Positions 7,978-17,012 of a DNA stretch of 39,489 bases are shown here, one piece after another. Origin of the DNA: JAZSQT01 sp045538075. GTDB lineage: Bacteria > Chrysiogenota > Deferribacteres > Deferribacterales > Mucispirillaceae. The translations under genes and the position numbers were made by a program. Every line of letters begins with the position of its first letter. The first letter of the stretch is position 1. Below the pieces are notes generated by a model. The model was not told the DNA's origin and searched no databases. It worked only from the letters and a program-made list of their open reading frames with translations. The stretch covers positions 1 to 39,489 of the forward strand of contig JAZSQT010000166.1 in the NCBI GenBank assembly GCA_045538075.1. Direction: 5' to 3'.

Positions 7978-8720
7978 TATTTATTGCTAACCACCTGAGG
8001 TGTAATTCCTTTAAATTTTTGTTTTAATAAATCTCTCGTTTTTGATGCTTCTGCCTTTGAATTTGAAGCACCACATCTAATTCTATACCAAGTTCCTTTT
8101 GAACCTAAATCTGCTTTTTGAATAAATACATCACTACATATATTTCTATATTTATTTGCTTCTTTTTCTGCTTCTTTCAAATTTTTAACTGCCATAATTT
8201 GAACAACAAAAGCTCCCTTTGACTTCATATTGCTAACTGGTTTTTTATTTTCTACTTTAGCAACTTGTTTTTCTTCTTTTTTTGGAGTTTCTTTAACTTG
8301 TTTTTTAGGTTGCTCTTTTTTTACTTGCTTTTCTTGTTCTTTTTGTTTAGTTACTTCTTTTTGACTTTCTTTCTTTACGTTAGATTGATTATCACTTGCT
8401 ATTTTATTACCTACTACAACTTTATGAGTTGGCTCTTCATTTTGTTCTACATTATTACTATCTTCTTCTAAATCTTGAGTAATATTATCAACTATAGGTT
8501 TCTCTTTTTCTGAAGAAAATGTTAATACATCGCCACTTTCTGGATCTGTAGAAATTTTTTCACTTTTAAGTTTTGCAATTTCTATTTTTTCTTCGTTAGT
8601 AAAAACTTTACCAGTAAGATAGACAATACCATATATAGTAAGTCCAAAACATAGAATTACAACGAATACGATTAATATTGTGTCCCTAAAAGAACCTTTA
8701 GATTTTTCTTTGTCTGCCAT
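7977..8720 (-). CDS. SPOR-domain inner-membrane protein (FtsN-like layout)
   Basis: A 247-residue bitopic protein: short basic N-terminus, one membrane helix (about 13-36), a long Lys/Glu/Gln/Val-rich low-complexity periplasmic linker (about 90-165), and a C-terminal SPOR domain (167-247; GAFVVQIMAV, GTWYRIRCGA). SPOR domains bind denuded peptidoglycan glycan strands at division sites, so a role at the septum or in wall remodelling is likely. I start at the ATG at 8720 with GGAGAG 8 bases upstream, directly after the argS stop; the longer frame from 8759 would overlap argS by 38 bases. It is coupled to the glycosidase that follows. FtsN itself cannot be claimed, because conserved FtsN N-terminal motifs are not evident. 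Confidence 0.82.
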   Translation of the reverse strand: MADKEKSKGSFRDTILIVFVVILCFGLTIYGIVYLTGKVFTNEEKIEIAKLKSEKISTDPESGDVLTFSSEKEKPIVDNITQDLEEDSNNVEQNEEPTHKVVVGNKIASDNQSNVKKESQKEVTKQKEQEKQVKKEQPKKQVKETPKKEEKQVAKVENKKPVSNMKSKGAFVVQIMAVKNLKEAEKEANKYRNICSDVFIQKADLGSKGTWYRIRCGASNSKAEASKTRDLLKQKFKGITPQVVSNK

Positions 8721-8721
8721 A

Positions 8722-10371
8722 TTACATTCTCTCCGGTGCAAAAACGCCAAGTAAATCAAGGGCGTATTTTATAGTTATAGCCACAGCTTCGCAAAGAGTA
8801 AGCCTTGCATTAGTCAAATCTTTGTCAGAGCTGATTATCTGATTAGCATAATAATACGAATGAAAACTACTTGCAAGCTCTTGTAGATAGTAAGTTATTC
8901 TATGAGGTTCAAGATGTATTGCTGAAGTTTCTATTACGTATTTTAAACGAATCATATCCTTTATTAAATTTATTTCTGATTTATCTATCAACCTTTCTAT
9001 GCCACTTTTACGCTGAAATTTATGACCCTTTGATTCTGCATTAGCAATAAGGCTATATACCCTTGCATGGGCGTATTGAATATAATAAACTGGATTATCT
9101 GATGAATGAGCTTTTGCTAAATCTATATCAAAATCAAATTGGGCATCGTGGCTTCTCATATTATAAAAAAATCTTGCAGCATCTGTTCCAACTTCATTTA
9201 TTAGCCACTCCATAGGAATAAAGGAGCCACTTCTAGTTGACATACTAACTTTTTTGCCGTCTTTTATTAAATTTACCATTTGGACTAATGAGGCTTCAAA
9301 ACTTTCTGCCTTGTAGCCTAATGCTTCAATTGCACAAGTCATACGTTTAATATATCCGTGATGATCTGCACCCCAAACATCTATTAAAAAATCGTTACCC
9401 CTTTTATATTTATCTAAATGGTATGCTATATCAGGAGCAAAATACGTATATTCACCACTTGACTTTTTTAACACCCTATCTTTATCATCGCCCTTATTTT
9501 CTGTATAAAGCCATAAAGCACCATCTTTTTCATAAGTTTGACCTAAATCTTTTAATTTTTTTAAAGTTTTTTCTACTGCTTTAGATTTATATAAACTCTT
9601 TTCACTAAACCAATTATCAAAACTTACTCTAAAATTCTTTAAATCTTTTTCAATAGTAGATTTTATAACTTCTACTGCTTTATTAAGGCAAATTTCAAGA
9701 GCTTTTTCTTTATCTATTTCTAAGATTTTACTATTTTCTTTTAAAACAGTCTCTGCAATCTCTTTTATATAATCTCCATGATAGCCATTTTCTGGAAAGA
9801 TTGTATCTATTCCTTTTATCTCTTCAATTCTACTATATACACTTAATGCAAGATTATTCATTTGGTTGCCAGCATCATTAACGTAATATTCTCTTGATAC
9901 CTTATAACCAGATACAGAAAGAATACGTGCAAGACTATCGCCGTAAGCTGCACCCCTACCATGACCAATATGCAATGGACCAGTAGGATTTGCACTAACA
10001 AATTCTATTAAAACTTTTTTGCCTTTGCCGTAATTATTAGTAAAAAATAATTTATCATCAATTATTTCTGTTAAAATCTTATGAAATACCTCTTTAGATA
10101 TTGTAAAATTAATAAAGCCAACGCCAGCAACTTCGGCACTAATACTATTATTAAAGGCTTCTACAATCTTTTGTGATAATTCTTCTGCTATTATTTTTGG
10201 ATTTTTTCTTAAATATCTTGATAGCTGCATAGAAATATTGGTTGCGTAATCACCATGAGCCTCATCGTCTGGTATTACTACTGTAAAACTTGGCACATCA
10301 TCACTTATGCCAGCTTGATTTAACATTTCTTTTGCAATTTCTTTAATTTTACTCGTTAATTCTTCTTTCAA
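8722..10371 (-). CDS. argS: arginyl-tRNA synthetase
   Basis: A 549-residue class I synthetase that charges tRNA-Arg. It has the Arg-S N-terminal domain with DYATNISMQLSR, the HIGH signature in ANPTGPLHIGHGRG (HIGH 134-137), a degenerate KMSKS (KKVSMSTRSG) and the C-terminal DALR anticodon domain ending in FAPERM. Length is standard. The start is a TTG at 10371, supported by AGAGG 7 bases upstream that overlaps the stop of the regulator gene; no ATG fits as well. It is flanked by the sigma-54 activator and the SPOR gene in one transcript-like run. Nothing is degraded. Confidence 0.97.
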   Translation of the reverse strand: MKEELTSKIKEIAKEMLNQAGISDDVPSFTVVIPDDEAHGDYATNISMQLSRYLRKNPKIIAEELSQKIVEAFNNSISAEVAGVGFINFTISKEVFHKILTEIIDDKLFFTNNYGKGKKVLIEFVSANPTGPLHIGHGRGAAYGDSLARILSVSGYKVSREYYVNDAGNQMNNLALSVYSRIEEIKGIDTIFPENGYHGDYIKEIAETVLKENSKILEIDKEKALEICLNKAVEVIKSTIEKDLKNFRVSFDNWFSEKSLYKSKAVEKTLKKLKDLGQTYEKDGALWLYTENKGDDKDRVLKKSSGEYTYFAPDIAYHLDKYKRGNDFLIDVWGADHHGYIKRMTCAIEALGYKAESFEASLVQMVNLIKDGKKVSMSTRSGSFIPMEWLINEVGTDAARFFYNMRSHDAQFDFDIDLAKAHSSDNPVYYIQYAHARVYSLIANAESKGHKFQRKSGIERLIDKSEINLIKDMIRLKYVIETSAIHLEPHRITYYLQELASSFHSYYYANQIISSDKDLTNARLTLCEAVAITIKYALDLLGVFAPERM

Positions 10372-10381
10372 GGTTAAGCCT

Positions 10382-11842
10382 CTATTTTAAAAATTCTTCA
10401 ACATCAATACCGGCTTCTTTATACTCGTTTAGCTTATTTCGTAACGTTCTAACAGTAACACCTAAAATTTCTGATGCTTTAGTTCTATTGCCACCTACTT
10501 CTTTTAGTGTATTTAAAATAAGCTCTTGCTCCATATCTGCAATAGTTCTGCCAACATTTGATGAATCATTATGTTTAATATTTTGTTCTATATTTTTATC
10601 TTCCTCTAATTGAGGTATATTTTCAACTGTTTCTTTTACTATCGGTTTTTCTTCTTCTTGATGTTCTCTAAAATTTTCTACTGTAATACCGTGCAAAAAT
10701 AAATCGCCAGAAGAAATTGTATTACCCTTAGATAAAACAACTGCCCTTTCTATAGTATGCTCTAACTCTCGCACGTTTCCATGCCACTCATAATTCTGTA
10801 ATGCTTCAAGAGCTTTTTCAGAAAGAGGTTTAACTGGTTTATTATTAATATCAGAATACTTTTTAATGAAAAAATCAGATAAATGAGCAACATCTTCCTT
10901 TCTTTTTCTTAAAGGTGGTAATTCTATACTAATAACATTTAAACGATAATATAAATCTTCTCTAAAAGTGCCTTCATCTGCCATAGTTTTAAGGTTGCGA
11001 TTAGTAGTAGCAAGGATACGTGTATTAATTTTTGCTGGTTTAACGCCTCCTAATCTTTCTACTTCTTTTTCTTGTAGCACTCTCAAAAGTTTTGCTTGAA
11101 GGTGTATAGGTATTTCGCCTATTTCATCAAGGAGAAGAGTTCCTCCATCTGCTGCTTCAAATTTACCTATCTTTCTATTATTTGCCCCAGTAAAAGCTCC
11201 TTTTTCATAACCAAAAAGTTCACTTTCTATTAAGTTATCTGGTATAGCAGCACAGTTTACAGCTACGAAAGGACCATCTTTATGAAAAGAGTTTTCATGA
11301 ATAAACCTTGCAAGGACTTCTTTACCAGTTCCAGACTCTCCAGTAATAAGAACTGTTGCTTGGCTACCTGCAACATCTTTTGCTAAAGAAAAAACTTGCT
11401 CCATATAATGACTTTTATATATAGTAGGTTTTGTATTATTATCTTTTTGAATATTCTTATTAATAGTATCTGTTGCAGATAATGCAAAAGTTCTTCTAAT
11501 AAGCTCTTCTATAACTTCTGGAGAAAAAGGTTTTAAAATATAATCGTATGCACCGATTTTTAATGCCTCAACTGCACCAGTAACAGAACCATAAGCAGTA
11601 ACGAAACAAACTGGAGTTTTTATACCAGTAGCCTTTAACATTTCAAACATTGATAAACCATCAATATCTGGCATACGCATATCACTAATGATTAAATCGT
11701 ATAAAGATGATGTTGCTTTTTCGTAACCTTTTCTGCCATTTTCAGCAGTGTCAACAGTTATACCCATACGGCTAACTGTCTCTTTCATCGCTTCACGCAT
11801 ATTGTCATCATCATCAACAATTAATATTTTCTTATTTTCCAT
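10382..11842 (-). CDS. sigma-54-dependent NtrC-family response regulator (FlgR/FleR-like candidate)
   Basis: A 486-residue activator with three domains: receiver (1-120; phospho-acceptor D54 in IISDMRMPD), AAA+ sigma-54 activation domain (about 140-375; Walker A GESGTGKE 168-175, GAFTGA loop 215-220, Walker B GGTLLLDE 233-240) and a Fis-type helix-turn-helix (about 447-475). The start is the ATG at 11842, with GAGGG 5 bases upstream inside the end of the kinase gene; the longer frame from 11857 lacks this. It follows its cognate kinase by 1 base. The window also carries two sigma-54 promoters at flagellar genes, so control of the flagellar hierarchy is the best guess. It keeps a DNA-binding domain, unlike Helicobacter FlgR. 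Confidence 0.92.
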   Translation of the reverse strand: MENKKILIVDDDDNMREAMKETVSRMGITVDTAENGRKGYEKATSSLYDLIISDMRMPDIDGLSMFEMLKATGIKTPVCFVTAYGSVTGAVEALKIGAYDYILKPFSPEVIEELIRRTFALSATDTINKNIQKDNNTKPTIYKSHYMEQVFSLAKDVAGSQATVLITGESGTGKEVLARFIHENSFHKDGPFVAVNCAAIPDNLIESELFGYEKGAFTGANNRKIGKFEAADGGTLLLDEIGEIPIHLQAKLLRVLQEKEVERLGGVKPAKINTRILATTNRNLKTMADEGTFREDLYYRLNVISIELPPLRKRKEDVAHLSDFFIKKYSDINNKPVKPLSEKALEALQNYEWHGNVRELEHTIERAVVLSKGNTISSGDLFLHGITVENFREHQEEEKPIVKETVENIPQLEEDKNIEQNIKHNDSSNVGRTIADMEQELILNTLKEVGGNRTKASEILGVTVRTLRNKLNEYKEAGIDVEEFLK

Positions 11843-11843
11843 C

Positions 11844-12953
11844 TTAACCCTCATCATTTAAAGGATTTTTTAAAGGCAAAATTACAGTAAATTTAGTATA
11901 ATTTTTTCCGTTACTATCTGCTATGATATCGCCACCGTGGGCTTTAATAATTTTATACGCTATAGACAAACCTAAACCTGTTCCCTTAGCTTTAGTCGTT
12001 TGAAAAGGCATAAATAAGCGACTTAACATATCTTTATCTATTCCACAACCATTATCTTTTATTTCAAGATAAGTATTTTTATCGTCTATGTAAGATGAAG
12101 CCTCTATAATTCCGTTCTCCTTAACTGCATCACAAGCATTACCTATCAAATTCATAACAACTTGTTTATACATATCACTATCACAATATACTGAATGCTC
12201 TTCATCTAATTTATTTAAAAATTTAACTTTTTTATCTCTAATAATATGCTGTAAATATAAAACTACTTCATCAACAATATCTGCTAAAATATACTCTTTT
12301 GGATTAACTTTAATTTCTTTAGTAAAAAGTAGAGTATTTGATATAACTGCATTTATAGTTCTAACACCTTTTATAATAGAACTTGTAAGGCGTTTTTTTT
12401 CTGGTTCTTTTTCTAAATCCCTTGATAATAAAGACGCATACAATTCTATAGACCCTAACGGGTTTCTAACTTCGTGGGCTATATTTGCAGCCATTTCTCC
12501 CATAAGTTGCAATTTTTCATTACGCAATTTTTCAGCTTCAAGCCCTTTAAGTCGTGTAATATCGTCCATTACATAAATAAAACCACTTTTTTTATCGCTA
12601 CCTAAGGAGCTAACACTCAACCTAAAAGACCTTTTGCTTTCTTGATCTGTATAATCATGCACTCCAGATGATGATACTGCTTGAAGTATAGAAAAAATTT
12701 TTTCTTCACCTAATTCTGTTATCAATTCTTTAGCTTTTTTATTTTTTAAAAAAACTCCCTTTTGGCTATCGCCAGCTATAATTGCAGAGTTAGTATTATC
12801 TAATACAGAATCAAGAAGTTCTTGGGTTTCTTCTAATTTTTGTTGCAATACAGAATAAGAGGCTTTAAGACTTTCTGTCGTTTTATTAACTGCCTCAAAT
12901 ACTTCATTTAATAAATTTATGTCTAATTGCTTGTTGTCTTTAATTTCGTCCAC
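11844..12953 (-). CDS. soluble two-component sensor histidine kinase (FlgS/FleS-like candidate)
   Basis: A 369-residue kinase with no membrane segment. It has an N-terminal coiled coil (about 15-50), a PAS-like region (50-135), a HisKA dimerisation helix with H160 in NIAHEVRNPLGS, and a HATPase domain with N-box NLIGNACDAV, G1 DNGCGID and G2 GTGLGLS. A cytosolic PAS kinase paired with an NtrC-type regulator is the layout of FleS and FlgS, which sense flagellar export status. The start is a GTG at 12953 with a weak AGG upstream; the TPR gene stop is 3 bases before it. It lies 1 base before the regulator start. Stimulus is unknown, and other NtrB-like roles remain possible. Confidence 0.9.
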   Translation of the reverse strand: MDEIKDNKQLDINLLNEVFEAVNKTTESLKASYSVLQQKLEETQELLDSVLDNTNSAIIAGDSQKGVFLKNKKAKELITELGEEKIFSILQAVSSSGVHDYTDQESKRSFRLSVSSLGSDKKSGFIYVMDDITRLKGLEAEKLRNEKLQLMGEMAANIAHEVRNPLGSIELYASLLSRDLEKEPEKKRLTSSIIKGVRTINAVISNTLLFTKEIKVNPKEYILADIVDEVVLYLQHIIRDKKVKFLNKLDEEHSVYCDSDMYKQVVMNLIGNACDAVKENGIIEASSYIDDKNTYLEIKDNGCGIDKDMLSRLFMPFQTTKAKGTGLGLSIAYKIIKAHGGDIIADSNGKNYTKFTVILPLKNPLNDEG

Positions 12954-12956
12954 TAT

Positions 12957-15584
12957 CTAAAACCTATTAAGATTTTGTTTCCACATATCTTCATCAAGTT
13001 CACTTTTTGCAATACCAGCGTAAATTGATGATGGTATAGTTTCTATAATTTCGTTATAATATAGAAATCCACGTTGAGCATCGTTTAATCCAATAAAAGA
13101 TTTGCCCATATAATACAATGCTTCTGCCCTTTTATCGTCTTTTTCTTTATAATTGTCTAAAAATGTTTTTAATGGTATTACAGCATTTTTAAAATCGTTT
13201 TTTCTATAATATATCAAACCTATATCAAGGTTTACATCATTACTACCATCAAAAGCAGCAGCTGGATTATTTGATATAGTGTTATAAACGTCCATTAAAA
13301 TTTCTTGTCGTTTAGCATCTTGTGGAGTATTTTTTGCAATGGCATACTCTATTGAAGTAGCAAGTTTTGGATTTTTAGTATATTGTTTTAGCATACTAAT
13401 GGCAGAATTACTATCAAGTTGTTCTACTTCGCCAATAACGTATCTTAATGTAGGTTCATCAAAAGCATTTACGTCAAAAGTTTTCGTTTTATCTCCTAAA
13501 ACTAAACCTAATATAGAGTAATCTATAGAATTATTTGGAGTAATAGTCTCATATAACTGGCGAGCTTTAATAGGTGAGCCAAGTTTATAAACACTTAAAG
13601 CTGTTAATGTAGCAACTCTATCTTTAAAATTTTTATTTTGTTGTTTTTCTATCCAATCTTTATTTGCATCGTATAATTTTATTACATCTTTAAAATCGCC
13701 TTTTTTATAAGTTGCTTCTAAAGGAGTAATAAAAGATTTTTCAAGAATTTCAATGGCAGTTTCAACGTGCCTACCTTTTGGAAAAGATGACAAATATTGA
13801 CGAGCAGCAACCCTTGAGGCTGGCCAATCTTGAGACGAATATATAATTGATAAATCTCTATATCTTGAATCATCAAGAAGTATAAACCACCTTGCCAACT
13901 CTTTACTATTTGGGTTTTCTGCAATATGGGCTTCTGACTCTCTTATAACTGCAGAATAATTGCCGTCATCGTATTTCTTTTTTACTTTATCAAATTTAAT
14001 ATCTAAAAGCATAGATGCAGATGTGCCAACATGGGCTGTTTCTGGGTATTCTTGCAAAAATGTATTAAGTTGTTGTTCTGCATTTTGAAAATTACCGTCT
14101 GTAAAAGTTGACGCTGCTTTATGATACATAAATTCTTCACGTAACTTAGTAAGTTTATCTTTATGAGGAGAATTTGGATATTCTGCTAAATATGGTGGAA
14201 CACCATTTATAATGCCATCAATATTATTTTCTCTACCCATTGCATCAAGAAGCATATATTTTGCTTGTTCGTGTAAACCAAAATCATCTGGACGAGAAAG
14301 CAAGTCTTTAAAAAATTCTTGCCAATAAGCATAAGGCTTTGTAGTTAAATATTTTTGTGCATAAGATACTGTAGCTTGTTGGCCACTATTTCTATCTGGA
14401 AACATTTCTTTTAACTTTAATAATAACTCATCAGCCTCATTAACTCTGCCAGTTTTTTCTAATATTGAAGCAGATAACAATATTGCATCATTAGACTTTT
14501 CAGAATCTGGATATTTTTCGTATATTACATTATATAATTTTAACGCTTTATCGTATTGTTTTTTTAGCTCCATATTTTTTGCTATAGCAAATAATCTATC
14601 AACATCATTTTTTGGGTCGTTTATTACTTTATCTAAGTCAAGAAGAGAAAAATATTCATAAGCAAGGTCAAATTCTCTTAAATCATAAAAAATCATACCT
14701 ATATTAGTATAAATTTCATCTTTGCCAGTTCTAAATTTTTTCAAATATTCTTTATATACATCTATTGCTTTTTCTAACTGTCCAACAGTAACGTAAATTT
14801 CTGCAATTTTATTAAGGGCGTATCTTTTAGTCTCTATATCTGGGACAGTTTCGTATATTTTTTCGTAAGTAAATGCTGCTTCAAAAAGTTGATTTGCTTT
14901 TTCTTTTGCCTCTGCAGACTTCATCATTGCATCTGCTGCTCTAAAATTATTTGGATATAAACGAATAAAATCATCAAAAGTATTATAAGCATCAACTAAA
15001 TAATTTTCATCGTATTGGGCCATTAATAGATAAGTTTGCCCTAATTTATAAAAAGCCTCTTGACGATAAAAATCGTTATTTGATTTTTGGATTATATTAT
15101 TTAACTCCCTAGCACCTTCTGCAAATTGTTTATTAGTAATATAAGCATCGGCACGATTTAAGGCTTCTTCTTGATTAGCATCTTCATTACTATCAACAGA
15201 TAACAAAGGATTATTTATACCGTAACTAGATAAAATATCTGAATTAGTTTTCTTATTAGTTGCAACAATTTTTATACCTTTTTCGTCATTTACTACAGTA
15301 AATTCTGAATCTGGTTTTAAAAACACTGAAAAAACATTATTTTTTGCAGAAACTGATGACAAAAACTTGTCTTCAAAAGTTTTTGAAAAAGGTGCCTTTA
15401 AATTTTTAAGAAAATAAACATCAACAGAATCTTTATTTTTTGACACAGACCTAATTTGAGATGTATCAACTTTTAAATAAAGCTCTGTATAATACTTATC
15501 ATTACGAATAAAAAGTTCTTGGGCAAAAGAGCTTTCAACATAAAAACATAACAAAAAAATTAATAGACATAGTTTCTTCATCAT
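12957..15584 (-). CDS. large exported tetratricopeptide-repeat protein
   Basis: About 875 residues with a clear signal peptide (MMKKLCLLIFLLCFYVESSFA, cleavage probably after SFA), then a beta-rich N-terminal stretch of about 100 residues and a long array of TPR/BamD-like helical repeats (patterns like YNTFDDFIRLYPNNFRAADA, YEKIYETVPDIETKRYALNK, DVYKEYLKKFRTGKDE) to the C-terminus. It should lie in the periplasm as a scaffold or cell-envelope assembly factor; no enzymatic motif is seen. I start at ATG 15584 or 15581 because the upstream TTG at 15614 would spoil the signal peptide; no good ribosome-binding site is visible. It heads the run that contains the kinase/activator pair, 3 bases away. 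The specific function is unknown. Confidence 0.8.
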   Translation of the reverse strand: MMKKLCLLIFLLCFYVESSFAQELFIRNDKYYTELYLKVDTSQIRSVSKNKDSVDVYFLKNLKAPFSKTFEDKFLSSVSAKNNVFSVFLKPDSEFTVVNDEKGIKIVATNKKTNSDILSSYGINNPLLSVDSNEDANQEEALNRADAYITNKQFAEGARELNNIIQKSNNDFYRQEAFYKLGQTYLLMAQYDENYLVDAYNTFDDFIRLYPNNFRAADAMMKSAEAKEKANQLFEAAFTYEKIYETVPDIETKRYALNKIAEIYVTVGQLEKAIDVYKEYLKKFRTGKDEIYTNIGMIFYDLREFDLAYEYFSLLDLDKVINDPKNDVDRLFAIAKNMELKKQYDKALKLYNVIYEKYPDSEKSNDAILLSASILEKTGRVNEADELLLKLKEMFPDRNSGQQATVSYAQKYLTTKPYAYWQEFFKDLLSRPDDFGLHEQAKYMLLDAMGRENNIDGIINGVPPYLAEYPNSPHKDKLTKLREEFMYHKAASTFTDGNFQNAEQQLNTFLQEYPETAHVGTSASMLLDIKFDKVKKKYDDGNYSAVIRESEAHIAENPNSKELARWFILLDDSRYRDLSIIYSSQDWPASRVAARQYLSSFPKGRHVETAIEILEKSFITPLEATYKKGDFKDVIKLYDANKDWIEKQQNKNFKDRVATLTALSVYKLGSPIKARQLYETITPNNSIDYSILGLVLGDKTKTFDVNAFDEPTLRYVIGEVEQLDSNSAISMLKQYTKNPKLATSIEYAIAKNTPQDAKRQEILMDVYNTISNNPAAAFDGSNDVNLDIGLIYYRKNDFKNAVIPLKTFLDNYKEKDDKRAEALYYMGKSFIGLNDAQRGFLYYNEIIETIPSSIYAGIAKSELDEDMWKQNLNRF

Positions 15585-15660
15585 AATATAGATACTAACT
15601 ATTTTAAATAACAATTACAATAAAAAATAGTTTAAAATTAAAATAAATTATTTAAAAAAA

Positions 15661-15700
15661 ATTTTTAGGACGAAATTTTTACCAAAATGTAACAATTTCA
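15661..15700 (-). repeat. dispersed intergenic repeat, copy A
   Basis: Read on the minus strand it matches 24399-24438 at 38 of 40 positions (only positions 21 and 39 differ) and 17990-18020 at 27 of the first 29. Its ends form a short inverted repeat (GAAATT/AATTTC). It lies about 80 bases upstream of the TPR gene, in that gene's orientation. Confidence 0.8.
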
Positions 15701-15737
15701 GGACATAAATTGCACTAAAAAAAACGAATGTTTTTTC

Positions 15738-15798
15738 GTAATCACCTCCCAATGACTTTTAGACGGTCATTACGAGAAGTGAAACGAGGAAGTAATCC
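15738..15798. repeat. REP/MITE-like palindromic repeat
   Basis: The arms GTAATC...AATGAC (15738-15756) and GTCATT...GTAATCC (15766-15798) surround a 9-base loop. The right arm, GTCATTACGAGAAGTGAAAC and on to GTAATCC, is an AT-shifted version of the widespread GTCATTGCGAG-type repeat found between genes in many bacteria. The left arm is shorter, as if a segment had been deleted. Confidence 0.6.
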
Positions 15799-16092
15799 AA
15801 CAAAAAACCATATAATAGTAATTTTAACCTTGATTAAGTGTAGACAAATTTATTTCTGAAAAAAGGTTTAGAAAAAATTTAAAGAAATTATCCTTTGTCG
15901 CAATATTTATATGAATTTACGAATTAAATAATTTTTGCAAAAAAACACCAATAATTTAATTTTTTTCTTTTATTTAATAGATAATTATTGTATAGTATAA
16001 AGTAATTGAAAATTTGTTATATAGATATTAATACATTTTTTTTGTAAAATTGTATTAATTATAACATTTTTGACATAGTTTAGGAGTGTTTT

Positions 16093-16995
16093 ATGGCTTT
16101 ACAACACAATATTTTACTTGAAGCTGGAACTAATGAATTTGAAATTGTAGAATTTATTATTAATGGCATAAAGCCTTATCACTTTTGCATCAATGTTGCA
16201 AAAGTTCGTGAAGTTATAGTTATTCCAGAAGTTGTTCAAGTGCCAGATGCACACCACACTATTATTGGAACTGCTAATATACGTCAATCGTTAGTTCCTA
16301 TTATAAACCTTGGTCAATGGCTTAATATTAAAGGTCCTTGTTCTGATGAAGAACTTAAAGAATCAAAAGTCATAGTTACTTATTTTAATGGTGCAGCTAA
16401 TGGTTTTTTAGTTGATGAAGTTGTGCGTATTCACCGTATTACTTGGGCAGATATTAGAGACTATTCAACAATGACAGATATGCAACTTGTTGATGCCGTG
16501 TTAGGAGTAGTAAATATCGGTGGTAATTTAGTCCAATTATTAGATTTTGAAAGAATAGTTGCAGAAATTAACCCTACTACTATGACAAGCCAAGAAGCAG
16601 AGATTGATTTATCACGTATTCACGAAAGAGCTGGTAAAAGAATTTTTCTTGCAGAAGATTCTCCAGTTATCAGAAAATTGCTTGTTAAAAATTTAAGCAA
16701 GGCTGGATATACTGTATCTGCCTTTAACGATGGAGGAGATTTATTAGACAAAATGAAAAATTCTCGTCCAGATATAGTTGTTACAGACCTTGAGATGCCA
16801 GGAACTAGTGGCGATTATCTCGTTCGCACAATTAGAGAATATGAACAATTTAAAGACTTGCCTATTTTAGTATTTTCATCTATGGCAAGTGAAGAAAATG
16901 AACGTAAACTTAAATCAATTGGTGCTAATATGTTTATTGGTAAACCAGAATTGAATTTTCTTATAAAAACTATTGATGATTTTATGTTAGATTAA
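16093..16995 (+). CDS. cheV: chemotaxis coupling protein CheV (CheW-receiver fusion)
   Basis: A 300-residue protein with an N-terminal CheW domain (about 12-165) and a C-terminal receiver (about 180-300; acidic D189, phospho-acceptor D232 in VVTDLEMPG, K284). CheV couples chemoreceptors to CheA, and its receiver is thought to act in adaptation or as a phosphate sink. AGGAG sits 6 bases before the ATG. All receiver catalytic residues are present, so it should be phosphorylatable. cpoB follows 17 bases later. Other che genes are not in the window, but an MCP lies 5 kb downstream. Confidence 0.95.
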   Translation: MALQHNILLEAGTNEFEIVEFIINGIKPYHFCINVAKVREVIVIPEVVQVPDAHHTIIGTANIRQSLVPIINLGQWLNIKGPCSDEELKESKVIVTYFNGAANGFLVDEVVRIHRITWADIRDYSTMTDMQLVDAVLGVVNIGGNLVQLLDFERIVAEINPTTMTSQEAEIDLSRIHERAGKRIFLAEDSPVIRKLLVKNLSKAGYTVSAFNDGGDLLDKMKNSRPDIVVTDLEMPGTSGDYLVRTIREYEQFKDLPILVFSSMASEENERKLKSIGANMFIGKPELNFLIKTIDDFMLD

Positions 16996-17012
16996 AGTGA
17001 GGATATGATTAG

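Larger units (their letters stand above)
15585..16092. other. 508-base divergent intergenic region
   Basis: It lies between the minus-strand TPR gene and plus-strand cheV and carries no credible gene. It holds one copy of a dispersed 40-bp repeat (15661-15700), a REP-like palindrome (15738-15798), and AT-rich sequence with AGGAG 6 bases before the cheV ATG. I found no sigma-54 or strong sigma-70 promoter. Confidence 0.7.

Noticed and set aside
8265..8471. 68-codon Phe-rich frame on the plus strand
   Set aside because: It is the antisense reading of the Lys/Glu-rich linker of the SPOR protein; composition only.
16006..16034. Possible sigma-70 promoter for cheV (TTGAAA, 17 bases, TAATAC)
   Set aside because: The -10 matches only half of consensus in very AT-rich sequence.
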